Positions 32,872-41,663 are shown, numbered from the stretch's first letter. The stretch: 64,000 nucleotides of DNA from an uncultured Alphaproteobacteria bacterium (GCA_937920085.1 CALETE010000029.1:16932-80931); one strand, 5' to 3'. Notes: generated by a model from the letters alone, not told the origin. Made by a program: numbers and translations.

Positions 32872-32886
32872 GAGACTGCCAGTCTC
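32872..32886. repeat. Perfect inverted repeat in the hfsD-hfsA divergent promoter
   Basis: GAGACT-GCC-AGTCTC is a 6-3-6 perfect palindrome 23 bases before the hfsA ATG. It may be an operator for a dimeric regulator or a small 5' UTR hairpin; the cognate factor is unknown. Confidence 0.45.
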
Positions 32887-32909
32887 AAACCTAGAAATCT
32901 CAGAGTTTA

Positions 32910-34394
32910 ATGGTCGCCTATTCGCCTTCTTACGCCGAGCCGAGGCGAATGTCGCCGAGCCCGCGCTACGATGCGGCTGACTACCTCGCGAGGCTTTCTC
33001 GCGAGGCTTCGTTGATGCTGTTTGTATTCCTGATCTTATCGGCTGTCGGGGTGTTTGGAGCATTTCAGCTCAAGACGAAATACCCCGTTTATTCCAGCGT
33101 CTTGGTTCGACTTGGCCAGGAATATGTCTACGAACCCCGGGCTGGTGATGCCGGCAGGGGGGCTGTCCCGGGGCCGGATCAGGTCATCCAGTCGGAAACT
33201 GAAATTTTGGGATCTGCCCAACTCAAACAACGGGTGATCTCGAGATTGGGTCTCTCGCATATCTATCCCCAACTTGCTCTGAAGTATGCAAATGGGGACG
33301 CGCAGGTCAGAAAGCGGGTCTTGGCCGACGCCCTACAGGCCCTTGAAAAAAATACTAAGATCGAAACCGCGCCGGATACGCCAATTATTAAGCTGACCTT
33401 CAAGGGCGAAAATCCAGAGGTCGCCGCACAGGTGCTCAACACCTTGCTGGAAGAGTATCTGCTCTATCGCCGTAGCGTCTTGGGAGATACGACGGGCCCA
33501 GCCTTCTCGGGCCAGAGGGATGTTCTCGAGAAGCGGCTCGATCAAGTTGACACCGCTTTGCAGAACTTCCTCGTAACCAATCAGATCGGTGATTTTGTCG
33601 CGGAGAAGACGAGCCTAGGTCAAATTACGGCGCAGGTTGAGCAGCAAAAACTTCAGACTGAGGCGCAGTTGGAAGAGCGTGTTGCTCGGCTTGCGAACCT
33701 TTCTTCGCAAATGAATGGCTTGTCTCAGGAGGTCGGGCTTTATCGCGACATTTCAGGGGCTGCGAACGATAAGTTGGCAGCTCTACGTGTGCAAAGGGAG
33801 GATCTACTCTCGCGCTACCGGGTAGACTCCCGCCCGATCCAGGACCTTGATACCCAGATTGCGCAGTTGGAAGCCGGTATGGCTGCTGGTCGTACGCGAA
33901 CCGAGGGCGCAAAGCGTTTGGGGATCAATCCGGTGTACCAAACTGTTGAGACCGAACGGGTTCAGGTTGCGGCTGATGTCGCCGCCTTGAGGCAGTCTCT
34001 GGCAGCCTTGAAGCTGCAGATACAGGAACTCACCCGTCGGAGCCTGAAATTGGCTGAGCTTGAGCCACAATTTCAAAAATTGAGCCTCGAGCGGGAGGTT
34101 CTGCAAAGCAATGTGCGTGACTACACGGTGAAGGCCATCCAAAGCCGCGCCTCTCAAGACCTCGCAAACTCTGATAGCGAGAATATCCGGATTGTGAGCC
34201 GGGCAATTGCCCCCACCAAGGGCGTGAGCCTGAAACGACCTGCCGCCATTTTTGCGGTCGTGTTTGCTGCCTTCACTGCGCTTTGCGTCGGCTTGATACG
34301 TATGCTCTTGCGGCCTGGCATTGCGACCCCGCAAGCGGCTGAGCGGACATTCGAATTGCCTGTTCTAGCCAGTGCTCGGTTTAAGGCAGGGTAA
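32910..34394 (+). CDS. hfsA: Holdfast polysaccharide chain-length/export protein HfsA (Wzc/PCP family)
   Basis: Inner-membrane polysaccharide co-polymerase that spans the periplasm and joins polymerisation to export through HfsD. It has a Wzz-type N-terminal membrane segment (about 36-54), a long periplasmic region (60-440) rich in heptad coiled coil (QITAQVEQQKLQTEAQLEERVARLANL; LRQSLAALKLQIQELTRRSLKL), and a second membrane segment (about 448-470). No kinase domain is fused. Start choice is open: the ATG at 32910 lacks a clear ribosome site, while ATG 32949 (MSPSPRYDA) has GAGG just ahead. First gene of hfsA-hfsB-hfsC, 124 bases before hfsB. Confidence 0.93.
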   Translation: MVAYSPSYAEPRRMSPSPRYDAADYLARLSREASLMLFVFLILSAVGVFGAFQLKTKYPVYSSVLVRLGQEYVYEPRAGDAGRGAVPGPDQVIQSETEILGSAQLKQRVISRLGLSHIYPQLALKYANGDAQVRKRVLADALQALEKNTKIETAPDTPIIKLTFKGENPEVAAQVLNTLLEEYLLYRRSVLGDTTGPAFSGQRDVLEKRLDQVDTALQNFLVTNQIGDFVAEKTSLGQITAQVEQQKLQTEAQLEERVARLANLSSQMNGLSQEVGLYRDISGAANDKLAALRVQREDLLSRYRVDSRPIQDLDTQIAQLEAGMAAGRTRTEGAKRLGINPVYQTVETERVQVAADVAALRQSLAALKLQIQELTRRSLKLAELEPQFQKLSLEREVLQSNVRDYTVKAIQSRASQDLANSDSENIRIVSRAIAPTKGVSLKRPAAIFAVVFAAFTALCVGLIRMLLRPGIATPQAAERTFELPVLASARFKAG

Positions 34395-34414
34395 CCGATA
34401 TTCGCTGAATGCCC

Positions 34415-34447
34415 GAGCCCGTGCGTCACGGACCCCGTGATGTGCTC
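34415..34447 (+). repeat. Hairpin in the hfsA-hfsB gap
   Basis: TCACGG-ACC-CCGTGA (34426-34440) is a perfect 6-bp stem, with an outer GAGC/GCTC pair extending it. It lies 20 bases after the hfsA stop without a T-tract, so it may protect or partly terminate the hfsA message, or be an operator. Confidence 0.4.
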
Positions 34448-34508
34448 GCTAAATCGCGGCTGTGCGAAACCTGCTCAATAGCGGATAGGCTGGACGCGCA
34501 GACATCAC

Positions 34509-34518
34509 GATTCGAGTC
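34509..34518. promoter_or_regulatory. Two back-to-back GANTC sites immediately before hfsB
   Basis: GATTC and GAGTC abut each other and end on the base before the hfsB ATG. GANTC is the CcrM methylation target; two contiguous sites at a start codon are unusual. Confidence 0.5.
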
Positions 34519-35220
34519 ATGGTCGATCTTAGCGACGAAATTGCCGATCTTTGGTCGGCCTTGGGTGCGCCTGGGGCTGCGAGGCCACGCATTGTCCAGA
34601 TCGTTGCTGCACGGCGGGGAGAGGGAACCTCTACGGTCGCCCGGGAATTGGCACATTTTGCCTCTCGGCGTGCCATGCGATCGGTTTGGTTGATTGATCT
34701 AGATGTGTTTGCCGGTGCGCAATATGCCGCAATTTCTTCAGAGGCAGAACGTTACGGACAGCTTGGTCCTGCGGTAAGTGCCAGTCCCAATGGGTCGATG
34801 TTTTTTGCGCTACGGCCTCAAGCCACCGGGACAGGCCAATCTCCCCTGTCAGACGCGAAGTATCTTTCTGCCCATAGGGTCGGCGATGCGCGCTGGTGGG
34901 TGACGCGATTCCGCAGCGAAAATCTCTATCCTGGTCAGAACCTTCACGTCGTCCGCGATCCAAAATATTGGTCGAGCCTTCGGGAACACGCTGACCTCAT
35001 CATTGTAGATTGTCCGTCCCTCGATCGGTCCAAGGCCGCTTTGACCCTTGCGAGGAACATGGATGAGACCGTGATCGTCGTAGCTGCCGATGAACCCGAG
35101 GTGGCGCCGCCGCTTGGCCTACGCGACGCCTTAACAGAGGAGGGCGCGACCATTGCTGGGCTGTTCTTCAATCGGGTGGGTGGGACGCAAAACAGACGGT
35201 CGCCCTTGGCTGCTCTGTGA
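34519..35220 (+). CDS. hfsB: Holdfast synthesis protein HfsB (BY-kinase-like, degenerate P-loop)
   Basis: Cytoplasmic P-loop protein of the CpsD/CapB tyrosine-kinase family that pairs with HfsA. The Walker A region reads AARRGEGTSTVARELA (34-39 GEGTST), where the essential Lys of GEGKST is Thr; Walker A' is SVWLIDLDVF and Walker B IIVDCPSLD. There is no C-terminal tyrosine cluster. At 233 residues it is a normal single domain, but ATP hydrolysis and autophosphorylation look doubtful, so a structural or regulatory role is inferred. The stop overlaps the start of hfsC by 4 bases. Confidence 0.88.
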   Translation: MVDLSDEIADLWSALGAPGAARPRIVQIVAARRGEGTSTVARELAHFASRRAMRSVWLIDLDVFAGAQYAAISSEAERYGQLGPAVSASPNGSMFFALRPQATGTGQSPLSDAKYLSAHRVGDARWWVTRFRSENLYPGQNLHVVRDPKYWSSLREHADLIIVDCPSLDRSKAALTLARNMDETVIVVAADEPEVAPPLGLRDALTEEGATIAGLFFNRVGGTQNRRSPLAAL

Positions 35221-36491
35221 TCACGGCCTTGGAAAACCCGTCCATGCTAGGGTCTAGGGCAAGCCTAGGTCAGGGTATAAGGGTTATTCTCGGTCTGATC
35301 ATTCTATTGACCTTCAGCCAAGCCTGGGTGTTCCCAATGCTTGGCGATATTGGCGACCCAGCTGCCAGCGGGTTGATCCGCATCCTATTTTTTCCTGCCT
35401 ATGGCCTAGGCTTGATGCTGCTGGTGGTGTCTCCGGGAAAAGCCATACTTGCCAGCTTGAGGCAGCCGTTTCTCATCATGCTGATGGCTGTCATTGGGAC
35501 CTCAGTTCTTTGGTCAATTGCGCCTGATCAGACTGCCCGCAGGGCTGTGGCGATTTATGCGACGACTCTTTGCGCCATTGTCCTGGCCGCGGATCGAACT
35601 TGGTCAGAATTGGCCGAACTCTTCGCAACGACCTTTGTGGTTTTGATCTGCCTGTCCATCGTATTCGCCCTTCTGTTTCCCAAAATTGGCATCATGCATG
35701 ACCTGTTTCCTGGGGCTTGGAGGGGTGTTTGGGCGGAAAAAAATCTATTGGGCGGCAATATGTCCCTGGGCGTTTGCGTCTTGCTCGCTGCCGCCGTGCT
35801 TAGTCCGTCAAGACGGGTTGTTTGGTCGGTCTTTGCGGGTCTCGCCTTCTTACTAATTTTGTTGTCCACCTCGAAGACTTCACTTGTTGCAGTTTTGTTG
35901 GGCCTAGGCGCTTTTGGGTTCGTGCTGATGCTACGCCGGGGGCCGGTCTTATCGATCGTCATGACCTGGCTGGCCGTTTTGATCCTGGGTGTTTTGGCTG
36001 GCCTTGTACTCCTGGCACCTGAGGTCTTTTTCGATCTTCTCGGCAAGGATGCGACCTTCACGGGCCGAACTAAGATTTGGCAAGCGGTGTGGAGACAGAT
36101 CGAGCTGCGCCCATGGACTGGGTTTGGCTATGGCGCTGTTTGGTCTGAGGAGGGTCACTGGGGCCCGCTGGCATGGATCACGAAACAAGCCGGTTTTAGA
36201 GGGCGGCACGCCCATAATGCTTGGCTAGAGCAGTGGCTCGGCCTTGGAATTTCAGGCTTGGCGGCTTTCGTGCTTATGCAATTGCAGTTTTTGATTGGCG
36301 CGATCATTGCCGCATATCGCGGTGTTGGGGGTATCCTCGCCCTACCGTTCTTCATTTGCTACACGGTCATCTGTATGACCGAGAGTGTTGCCGTTGTGTA
36401 TAATGACTTTCGGTGGGTCGTTTTCACAGCGATTGCGGTGAAACTCTTCTGGCCGGATGGAAGAGCATCCAGGCTTAGAGAACCATCCTAG
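35217..36491 (+). CDS. hfsC: Holdfast polysaccharide polymerase HfsC (Wzy/O-antigen ligase family)
   Basis: Polytopic inner-membrane protein of 424 residues with about ten to twelve membrane segments and a large periplasmic loop near 285-345 containing FTGRTKIWQAVWRQIELRPWTGFGYGAVW and RHAHNAWLE, the Wzy_C signature (R-G-HN pattern). It polymerises lipid-linked repeat units on the periplasmic face. Starts at the GTG (4-base GTGA overlap with hfsB). Its stop codon shares CTAG with the stop of convergent hfsH. Caulobacter carries partly redundant polymerases (HfsC and HfsI); no second copy is in this window. Confidence 0.9.
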   Translation: MITALENPSMLGSRASLGQGIRVILGLIILLTFSQAWVFPMLGDIGDPAASGLIRILFFPAYGLGLMLLVVSPGKAILASLRQPFLIMLMAVIGTSVLWSIAPDQTARRAVAIYATTLCAIVLAADRTWSELAELFATTFVVLICLSIVFALLFPKIGIMHDLFPGAWRGVWAEKNLLGGNMSLGVCVLLAAAVLSPSRRVVWSVFAGLAFLLILLSTSKTSLVAVLLGLGAFGFVLMLRRGPVLSIVMTWLAVLILGVLAGLVLLAPEVFFDLLGKDATFTGRTKIWQAVWRQIELRPWTGFGYGAVWSEEGHWGPLAWITKQAGFRGRHAHNAWLEQWLGLGISGLAAFVLMQLQFLIGAIIAAYRGVGGILALPFFICYTVICMTESVAVVYNDFRWVVFTAIAVKLFWPDGRASRLREPS

Positions 36492-37252
36492 ACGGTCAGA
36501 CGCGCAGCACCTTCTCGCACGGTGACCACATCAAATCCCAAACCCGTGGCCGATCTCAGCAAGCGATTTAGGGCATCAGGTGTGCATCCCCAGGGTGAAG
36601 GCGAAGCCTGTACATCATGGGTGAAAAGGATCAGCCACGACCTTTTTGACAGGGCGTATTCCATCCACTTCCTTGCCTTGGCCTCGCCGTCAGGTCCCTG
36701 GATTCCCACCGCCGGCGCTTGATTGAGGTCTGATCCGAGTTGGATCACGCCCTCGTGGAGACCTCGAAGGATAGCAAAATCAGGGGCAAGGCCTGCCTTG
36801 GTCTCTGACGACACATCGCCAAATGGATAGGCAAAGCTATCAGGGCGTGACAGGCCCCAATCCCGGAACGTTTGAGCATTTAGCGCGACGTCTGCCTGCG
36901 CGCTCCGGGCGCTCGCCCGTCCGCAATCGAGATGAGAAAACGTATGGCATCCGATTTCGTGCCCCCGCCGTGTCAGACGCACATAGTCATCACGATCGGC
37001 GCATTGGCCTACTGGCTCGAGACTGCCAGCAAGTCCCGCCGCAACGTAGAAGGTTCCCCTTGCGCCCCGTTGCTCCAGAATTTCTGCGCCTATCCCTGTC
37101 GCGGTGAGCGGTGCGTCGTCGAAGGATATGCTGAGCATGGGGCGGTCGGGAGCCCTCAATACGGGTCGGCGATGGCGCAGGCGGGCGATCCGTCGCCTAA
37201 GTTTTCCAACAAGGGACCCGTCAGCTTGATAGGCCAGCTCATGCCGAGACAT
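36488..37252 (-). CDS. hfsH: Holdfast polysaccharide deacetylase HfsH (NodB family)
   Basis: Polysaccharide N-deacetylase, 254 residues from ATG 37252. The NodB motif 1 reads SFDDAP (Asp45-Asp46), with Ala where TFDDGP has Gly, and the zinc pair is HTFSHLDC (His103, His107). A late catalytic His is in LILFTHDVQASPSPW. Deacetylation of N-acetylglucosamine units makes the holdfast adhesive in Caulobacter. An earlier in-frame start at 37432 would bury most of the hfsG 3' end; the ATG at 37252 overlaps the hfsG stop by one base (TGATG) and has GGAGGTGG ahead of it. No signal peptide, as in cytoplasmic HfsH. Confidence 0.93.
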   Translation of the reverse strand: MSRHELAYQADGSLVGKLRRRIARLRHRRPVLRAPDRPMLSISFDDAPLTATGIGAEILEQRGARGTFYVAAGLAGSLEPVGQCADRDDYVRLTRRGHEIGCHTFSHLDCGRASARSAQADVALNAQTFRDWGLSRPDSFAYPFGDVSSETKAGLAPDFAILRGLHEGVIQLGSDLNQAPAVGIQGPDGEAKARKWMEYALSKRSWLILFTHDVQASPSPWGCTPDALNRLLRSATGLGFDVVTVREGAARLTV

Positions 37253-38184
37253 CAGACCACCTCCGCATACAGCGCAGCCCGGTACAAGCGCATGGCTAAG
37301 GCGCGAGCCTCTAGCGGAGCGTGCTGGGCAAGGGCGAGGGCCTTGAGTGCGGGACGCCAGACCCTTCGTAGAGGTGCCAATTTCAAAAGACGCGCCACCT
37401 GATAGCTGGGATAGGTTGCGACAATGGCCCAATGGGCCCTGACCACGCGCGCAAAGTTAGCGACCGATTGCTCATACTTCTCGGCGAGGGTTTCAGCCGA
37501 GTCCAGGCCGAGATGGCTGGCTGGATTGTCGATGTGGAGAATAGTCCAGCGCCGCGATATGCGAATGCCCCACTCGACGTCTTCCCACCCCCAGCCCAAA
37601 TACTCAGGGTCGAAGGTCTCCTCACTCAGTATGTCTGCCCGGATCAGTAGGTTTGAGGTGAATATGTACTTTTCAGGGGCCTGACGACGTAAGGCGGCCT
37701 CAAAAGTGTCGCCTTGTGCCGCCATCGCCCTGTGTAGGGCATATCCAGGGTCCCTGCTGGCTTGGGTCAAGGAAAACCCTCCAAAAACCACGTCTGGCCG
37801 TTCTTGGGTAACGAGGTCGAGCCATTTTTGAACAAAATCATCGGCATCGGGGAGCATGTCGCAGTCTAAGAATAAGACATAGTCGCCCCTCGCAGCCGTG
37901 ATCAGCCGGTTCCGGCCTGCTGCGCGCCCCTCATTTTTCGTAAGGGTTAGAAGGGTTGCTGGACAGGTTATGGTCCCTAGGCAGGCGATGACCTTGGCTG
38001 TGAGTTCTGGACAGGCCGAGCCATCATCGATGAGAATAATTTCGAGCTCACCACCGCGCAGGGGGAGCTGCCGAGCCAAGCTTTCCAGCAGGGAGACGGG
38101 AGAGTGGTTATAGAATGGGATCAGTATGCTGAGATTGGGATGCCCAAATCCGTCTCGGCTGAAATTGATAATTGAACATCCCAT
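37252..38184 (-). CDS. hfsG: Holdfast glycosyltransferase HfsG (GT2 family)
   Basis: GT-A-fold glycosyltransferase of 310 residues that adds sugars to the lipid-linked holdfast repeat. Signatures: LSILIPFYNHSPVSLLESL (nucleotide-binding start at about 18-36), IILIDDGSACPELT, YVLFLDCDMLPDADDF (DxD metal motif) and GWGWEDVEWGIRISR (the conserved ED catalytic segment). Caulobacter HfsG adds N-acetylglucosamine. It is third of hfsE-F-G-H, 63 bases after hfsF, with its stop overlapping the start of hfsH. The ribosome site is weak, suggesting dependence on upstream translation. Confidence 0.93.
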   Translation of the reverse strand: MGCSIINFSRDGFGHPNLSILIPFYNHSPVSLLESLARQLPLRGGELEIILIDDGSACPELTAKVIACLGTITCPATLLTLTKNEGRAAGRNRLITAARGDYVLFLDCDMLPDADDFVQKWLDLVTQERPDVVFGGFSLTQASRDPGYALHRAMAAQGDTFEAALRRQAPEKYIFTSNLLIRADILSEETFDPEYLGWGWEDVEWGIRISRRWTILHIDNPASHLGLDSAETLAEKYEQSVANFARVVRAHWAIVATYPSYQVARLLKLAPLRRVWRPALKALALAQHAPLEARALAMRLYRAALYAEVV

Positions 38185-38247
38185 CCGATAATCTTGATCA
38201 TGGAAATGCTGGGATAGTCTTAAGCATCGGCAAAATGCCTCGTGACA

Positions 38248-39714
38248 TCAACTGGTCGCTAACCGCCGAGATAGCTTGTTGAATATGGCCAGAAGATAAG
38301 CGCGTGATCCAGAAATGTTGAAGCCTAGAACCAGGGTGCCGTAGATCAAAATGCCCAGCGGGGGCTTGATCAAGAGTTCGCCCAACATGCTCAAATGCGG
38401 CAGATGCGATAGGGCAAGCGCCATGGCTGTAGCAGCCAGGCCAATTTTGCAAAGGTCGATCAGGGGCAGGGGCATAAGGGTTGCGCGAAGCCCCAAAATC
38501 CATGAGGTCGCAATGCCGATTGCAAAGCAGAGAACATAAGCCAATGCCGCCCCCTGAACACCCATCTTTGGGATCAGGATCAAGTTCAGCACGATATTAG
38601 CGATGGCGGGCACGCTCATGGCCAGCATCAAGAGGTGCGTTTTCTTGGCGAGGGTAAAAGACAGCAGAAAATAGCTGCTGTTCAATCCAGCCATAAGGGC
38701 CCCCAATGAAACCAAGGGTATGATCGATAGAGCCTTTTCGCGAAGTTGTGGGCCAATCATCCATTGAGATAGGGCGGGCCCGAGACTGATCAGCCCCGCC
38801 ATAGCTGGAAAGGCTAGCAGTGCGATCCATAGGATCTGTTGTTTTGCTTCGCGCTCTAACGCTGCTTCTCCGCCCGTCTCCAGGGCATTGATCATGGCGG
38901 GCGCACCCGCGGCAGCAAACCAAAGGAACAGAACGTCGATCACCCGAGATGCGAGGGAAAACCCAGCCTGATAAGCCCCGACATCTGCCTCGCCCATGAA
39001 ATAGGCGATGAAAAATCGATCCAGCGTATAAAGGCTAAGCGTTAGGATCAGACTCAAGGTGACGGGATAACCATAACGGGCATAGGCAAGAGCCTTAGGT
39101 CTCGACCAAACCCCATGAGCGGCCCGACGCCAATCCTCGCGCGCCACGAAGGGCAGCAAAAGTGCCGCCATGACCCCCATGCCTAGAAGCGGTGCTCCGC
39201 CGCGAAAGCCTAGGGTTACGAACCCTAACCCCAAAAGAAAACCGCCCACTGTCTGCAACATATCAATCGCAGCGGCCTCGCGGACGCGCCCTTCAGAGCG
39301 CCGTTGCTCCTGCACCATCCGCAAGAGTGTGCGGAAGACGATGCCCACAAGCCCAGCGCCAATGGCAGCCTTGGTGGCAAGGTCACCTGGCGACTTGGCT
39401 GGCCAGATATAAAGGCCTCCAGCGCAGACAGCCATGAACAGCCCTGCGACCGTGATGTGCAGTCGGTAGAGCGTGCCATAGAGTTCGGGTGCCTCCACAT
39501 TGTCGAGTTTTTCGGCGGGATAAAACCGCGCCATGGCGGCTTCAATCCAACAAAAACAAACGGTGTAGACGAGGCTCGTCACCCCAAAGGCCAGGGCGTA
39601 ACGGCCGTAGTCTTCTGGCGACAGCATGCGCGTGAAAAGCCAGAGCGTTAGAAAGCCTACAATGCCTTGAAGCAGATTGGCTGGCAGGTAACCCAAGAGC
39701 CCCTTCAAAAACAT
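38248..39714 (-). CDS. hfsF: Holdfast polysaccharide flippase HfsF (Wzx family)
   Basis: Polytopic membrane protein of 488 residues with about twelve to fourteen membrane segments and an N-terminal Wzx-like start (MFLKGLLGYLPANLLQGIVGFLTLWLFTR). Predicted to move the undecaprenyl-linked repeat unit from the inner to the outer face of the cytoplasmic membrane. MOP-superfamily features are the paired transmembrane bundles and polar GYPVTLSLILTLSLYTLDRFFIAYFMG segment. It lies 10 bases downstream of hfsE with an AAGGG ribosome site, in the order hfsE-F-G-H. Confidence 0.92.
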   Translation of the reverse strand: MFLKGLLGYLPANLLQGIVGFLTLWLFTRMLSPEDYGRYALAFGVTSLVYTVCFCWIEAAMARFYPAEKLDNVEAPELYGTLYRLHITVAGLFMAVCAGGLYIWPAKSPGDLATKAAIGAGLVGIVFRTLLRMVQEQRRSEGRVREAAAIDMLQTVGGFLLGLGFVTLGFRGGAPLLGMGVMAALLLPFVAREDWRRAAHGVWSRPKALAYARYGYPVTLSLILTLSLYTLDRFFIAYFMGEADVGAYQAGFSLASRVIDVLFLWFAAAGAPAMINALETGGEAALEREAKQQILWIALLAFPAMAGLISLGPALSQWMIGPQLREKALSIIPLVSLGALMAGLNSSYFLLSFTLAKKTHLLMLAMSVPAIANIVLNLILIPKMGVQGAALAYVLCFAIGIATSWILGLRATLMPLPLIDLCKIGLAATAMALALSHLPHLSMLGELLIKPPLGILIYGTLVLGFNISGSRAYLLAIFNKLSRRLATS

Positions 39715-39724
39715 GGGCGTGCCC

Positions 39725-41257
39725 TTACCGAACGGTCTTTGTGTCGCCGAGCAGAAGCGGCACAGTGCTCAGCATAATCCAGAGATCCAGCCAGAAAGAC
39801 TGTCTTTCAATATACTCAATGTCCAGGGCGACCCTGCGTTCCACGAGGGCTGGCGTATCCACTGGACCTCGCGAGCCATGGATCGCTGCCCACCCGGTCA
39901 TGCCGGGTTTAATCTGATGCCGGTGGGCGTATTCAGCGACCAGTTGTGAACTTTCTACGTCGCCGGTCAGCATGCCGATGGCATGTGGTCTCGGGCCGAC
40001 GAGGGACATTTGACCTGCAAGCACATTGAAAATCTGAGGTAGTTCATCGATCGATGTTTTGCGTATGAAGCGTCCGACCCGGGTTACCCTGCTATCGCCT
40101 AACAGTACTTGCTGTTTCGCCGTTTCGTCCATGACATCGGCGCGCATAGAGCGAAACTTCCAAACCAGGATTTCTTCGTTATTGAAGCCATGACGGCGTT
40201 GCCGAAAAAATATGGGGCCAGGGCCCTCAAGCCGAATGGCCAGAATTGTCGCTGCCATGATCGGCGACATCAGGACTAAAGCCAAAACGCCTAAGGAAAG
40301 ATCCTGTACGCGCTTGAATAACCCCCGTACCTCGTTCCTAGGCCGACCAGAAATATGCGCGAGGGGAACGTCTGAGATGTAGCTTAGAGACTGGGGCTCG
40401 CCGTCCTCATCCTCCTTCTCGAGCAGGAGTACGATTTCATTGGGCAGAACCTGGAGGTGGGCCACAAGTTCTCGAATACGCTTGCGGGCCGTTGGAGGCA
40501 CAGAAATCACGAGACGGTCTGCATAGGGCAAAATCCTGTGACCAATCAGATCCTGAAGGCCCCCGAGAACAGGAACGCCTCTAACGGAAGTCGGGGTCCT
40601 TTCCGCGCGATCGTCAAAGAGACCAAGAACGTTCGCATCCCCGGAGCGCAGAAGGGTATCGATCAGGCGCATCGCAGCGCCTGTAGCGCCAACAACAATG
40701 AGGTTTGGTGTCAGACGACCGGATTTGCGCCAATGGCGGATAAGCCCCCACCAAACGCCATGAACCAAAACGATGGGTAGGAAACTGAAGGTGGTCCAAG
40801 CCAGTAAGATGTTTTGCAAGCCGACAGGGGGATGGAAGATGGCCTGCCCCAAGACGATGGCACCTGTGCTCGCCAGCATGGCCGCGACCACAGTGAAGAG
40901 TCGATGGCCAAGGCGCTCGCGACGGGAAAACGTATAGGCACCCATCACGCCCAGAAGGATCGGCGACGCGATTAATCCAACGAAAAGTGTCCCAAGGCCT
41001 GGACCAATGCTGGCGAAGGAATTTGGGACAAGAAAGACTCCAAGACCGAGGACAATTATGTCGGCAATTTGGATTGTGCGTGTGAGAAGGTGTCCAGAAA
41101 ATCGTCGCCTGGACGGTTCCAAGGCCAGGGGTCGTAGCGGCCCTCTACGGTCAAAATCCTGATCTCTTAGAGACCAGTCCACAGCAGGCGTTTCAGCCGG
41201 CTCAGCCAGGGGAGGCGCGGTCTCCGCAAGAGACATAAGGAGAGTTTCTTCCATCAC
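39725..41257 (-). CDS. hfsE: Holdfast initiating sugar-phosphate transferase HfsE (PHPT family)
   Basis: Polyprenyl-phosphate hexose-1-phosphate transferase that primes holdfast synthesis. Four membrane segments (about 50-200), a CoA-binding-like Rossmann region (NLIVVGATGAAMRLIDTLL, about 213-320), one further membrane helix (about 345-365) and the catalytic bacterial sugar-transferase domain (about 350-505) with FFRQRRHGFNNEEILVWKFRSM and the Asp-Glu pair in TSIDELPQIFNV, ending SLVGPRPH. Caulobacter has several redundant PHPTs (HfsE, PssY, PssZ). Starts at 41257 (GTG) or 41254 (ATG) are possible. First gene of hfsE-F-G-H. Confidence 0.92.
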   Translation of the reverse strand: MMEETLLMSLAETAPPLAEPAETPAVDWSLRDQDFDRRGPLRPLALEPSRRRFSGHLLTRTIQIADIIVLGLGVFLVPNSFASIGPGLGTLFVGLIASPILLGVMGAYTFSRRERLGHRLFTVVAAMLASTGAIVLGQAIFHPPVGLQNILLAWTTFSFLPIVLVHGVWWGLIRHWRKSGRLTPNLIVVGATGAAMRLIDTLLRSGDANVLGLFDDRAERTPTSVRGVPVLGGLQDLIGHRILPYADRLVISVPPTARKRIRELVAHLQVLPNEIVLLLEKEDEDGEPQSLSYISDVPLAHISGRPRNEVRGLFKRVQDLSLGVLALVLMSPIMAATILAIRLEGPGPIFFRQRRHGFNNEEILVWKFRSMRADVMDETAKQQVLLGDSRVTRVGRFIRKTSIDELPQIFNVLAGQMSLVGPRPHAIGMLTGDVESSQLVAEYAHRHQIKPGMTGWAAIHGSRGPVDTPALVERRVALDIEYIERQSFWLDLWIMLSTVPLLLGDTKTVR

Positions 41258-41448
41258 AGACGCTTTTCAGTTTATCGGCGCCATCTGACCCTGCGGTTAA
41301 CAGGCATGTGGTTTTTGGAATTGGTCGTTCAAACCTGTGCTTTGCGGACTTCCCCCACGCAACGGGTTCGGCTATGAGAACCGTCCCGAGCCGCACTGCT
41401 TGCTTTTGCGATTTTGGGGGCGGGAGAAAACCCAAGACAAATCAAAGT

Positions 41449-41538
41449 GGTGACGTGGCCGAGTGGCTGAAGGCAACGGTTTGCTAAATCGTCATACCCG
41501 AAAGGGTATCCAGGGTTCGAATCCCTGCGTCACCGCCA
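41449..41538 (+). tRNA. tRNA-Ser (anticodon GCU)
   Basis: A 90-base class II tRNA with encoded CCA. The acceptor stem GGTGACG (41449-41455) pairs with CGTCACC (41528-41534), the anticodon loop TTGCTAA places GCT at 41483-41485, a long variable arm CATACCCGAAAGGGTAT follows, and the T loop reads GGTTCGAATCC. It reads AGC and AGU serine codons. Confidence 0.97.
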
Positions 41539-41578
41539 TTTTTTCCTGAGTTCATTGATCAAAGTGGCCAAAAACGAA

Positions 41579-41604
41579 GGGCCCCTGCTCAAGGCCCCAC
41601 TTTT
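41579..41604 (+). terminator. Weak terminator after tRNA-Ser
   Basis: GGGCC (41579-41583) pairs with GGCCC (41593-41597) and is followed by CACTTTT, 40 bases after the tRNA. The stem is short. Confidence 0.35.
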
Positions 41605-41663
41605 GGATTGTGGGTATCTTCAGCCGATCAACTTTTCACCGGCGCTTACTCGCAATCCTTACG

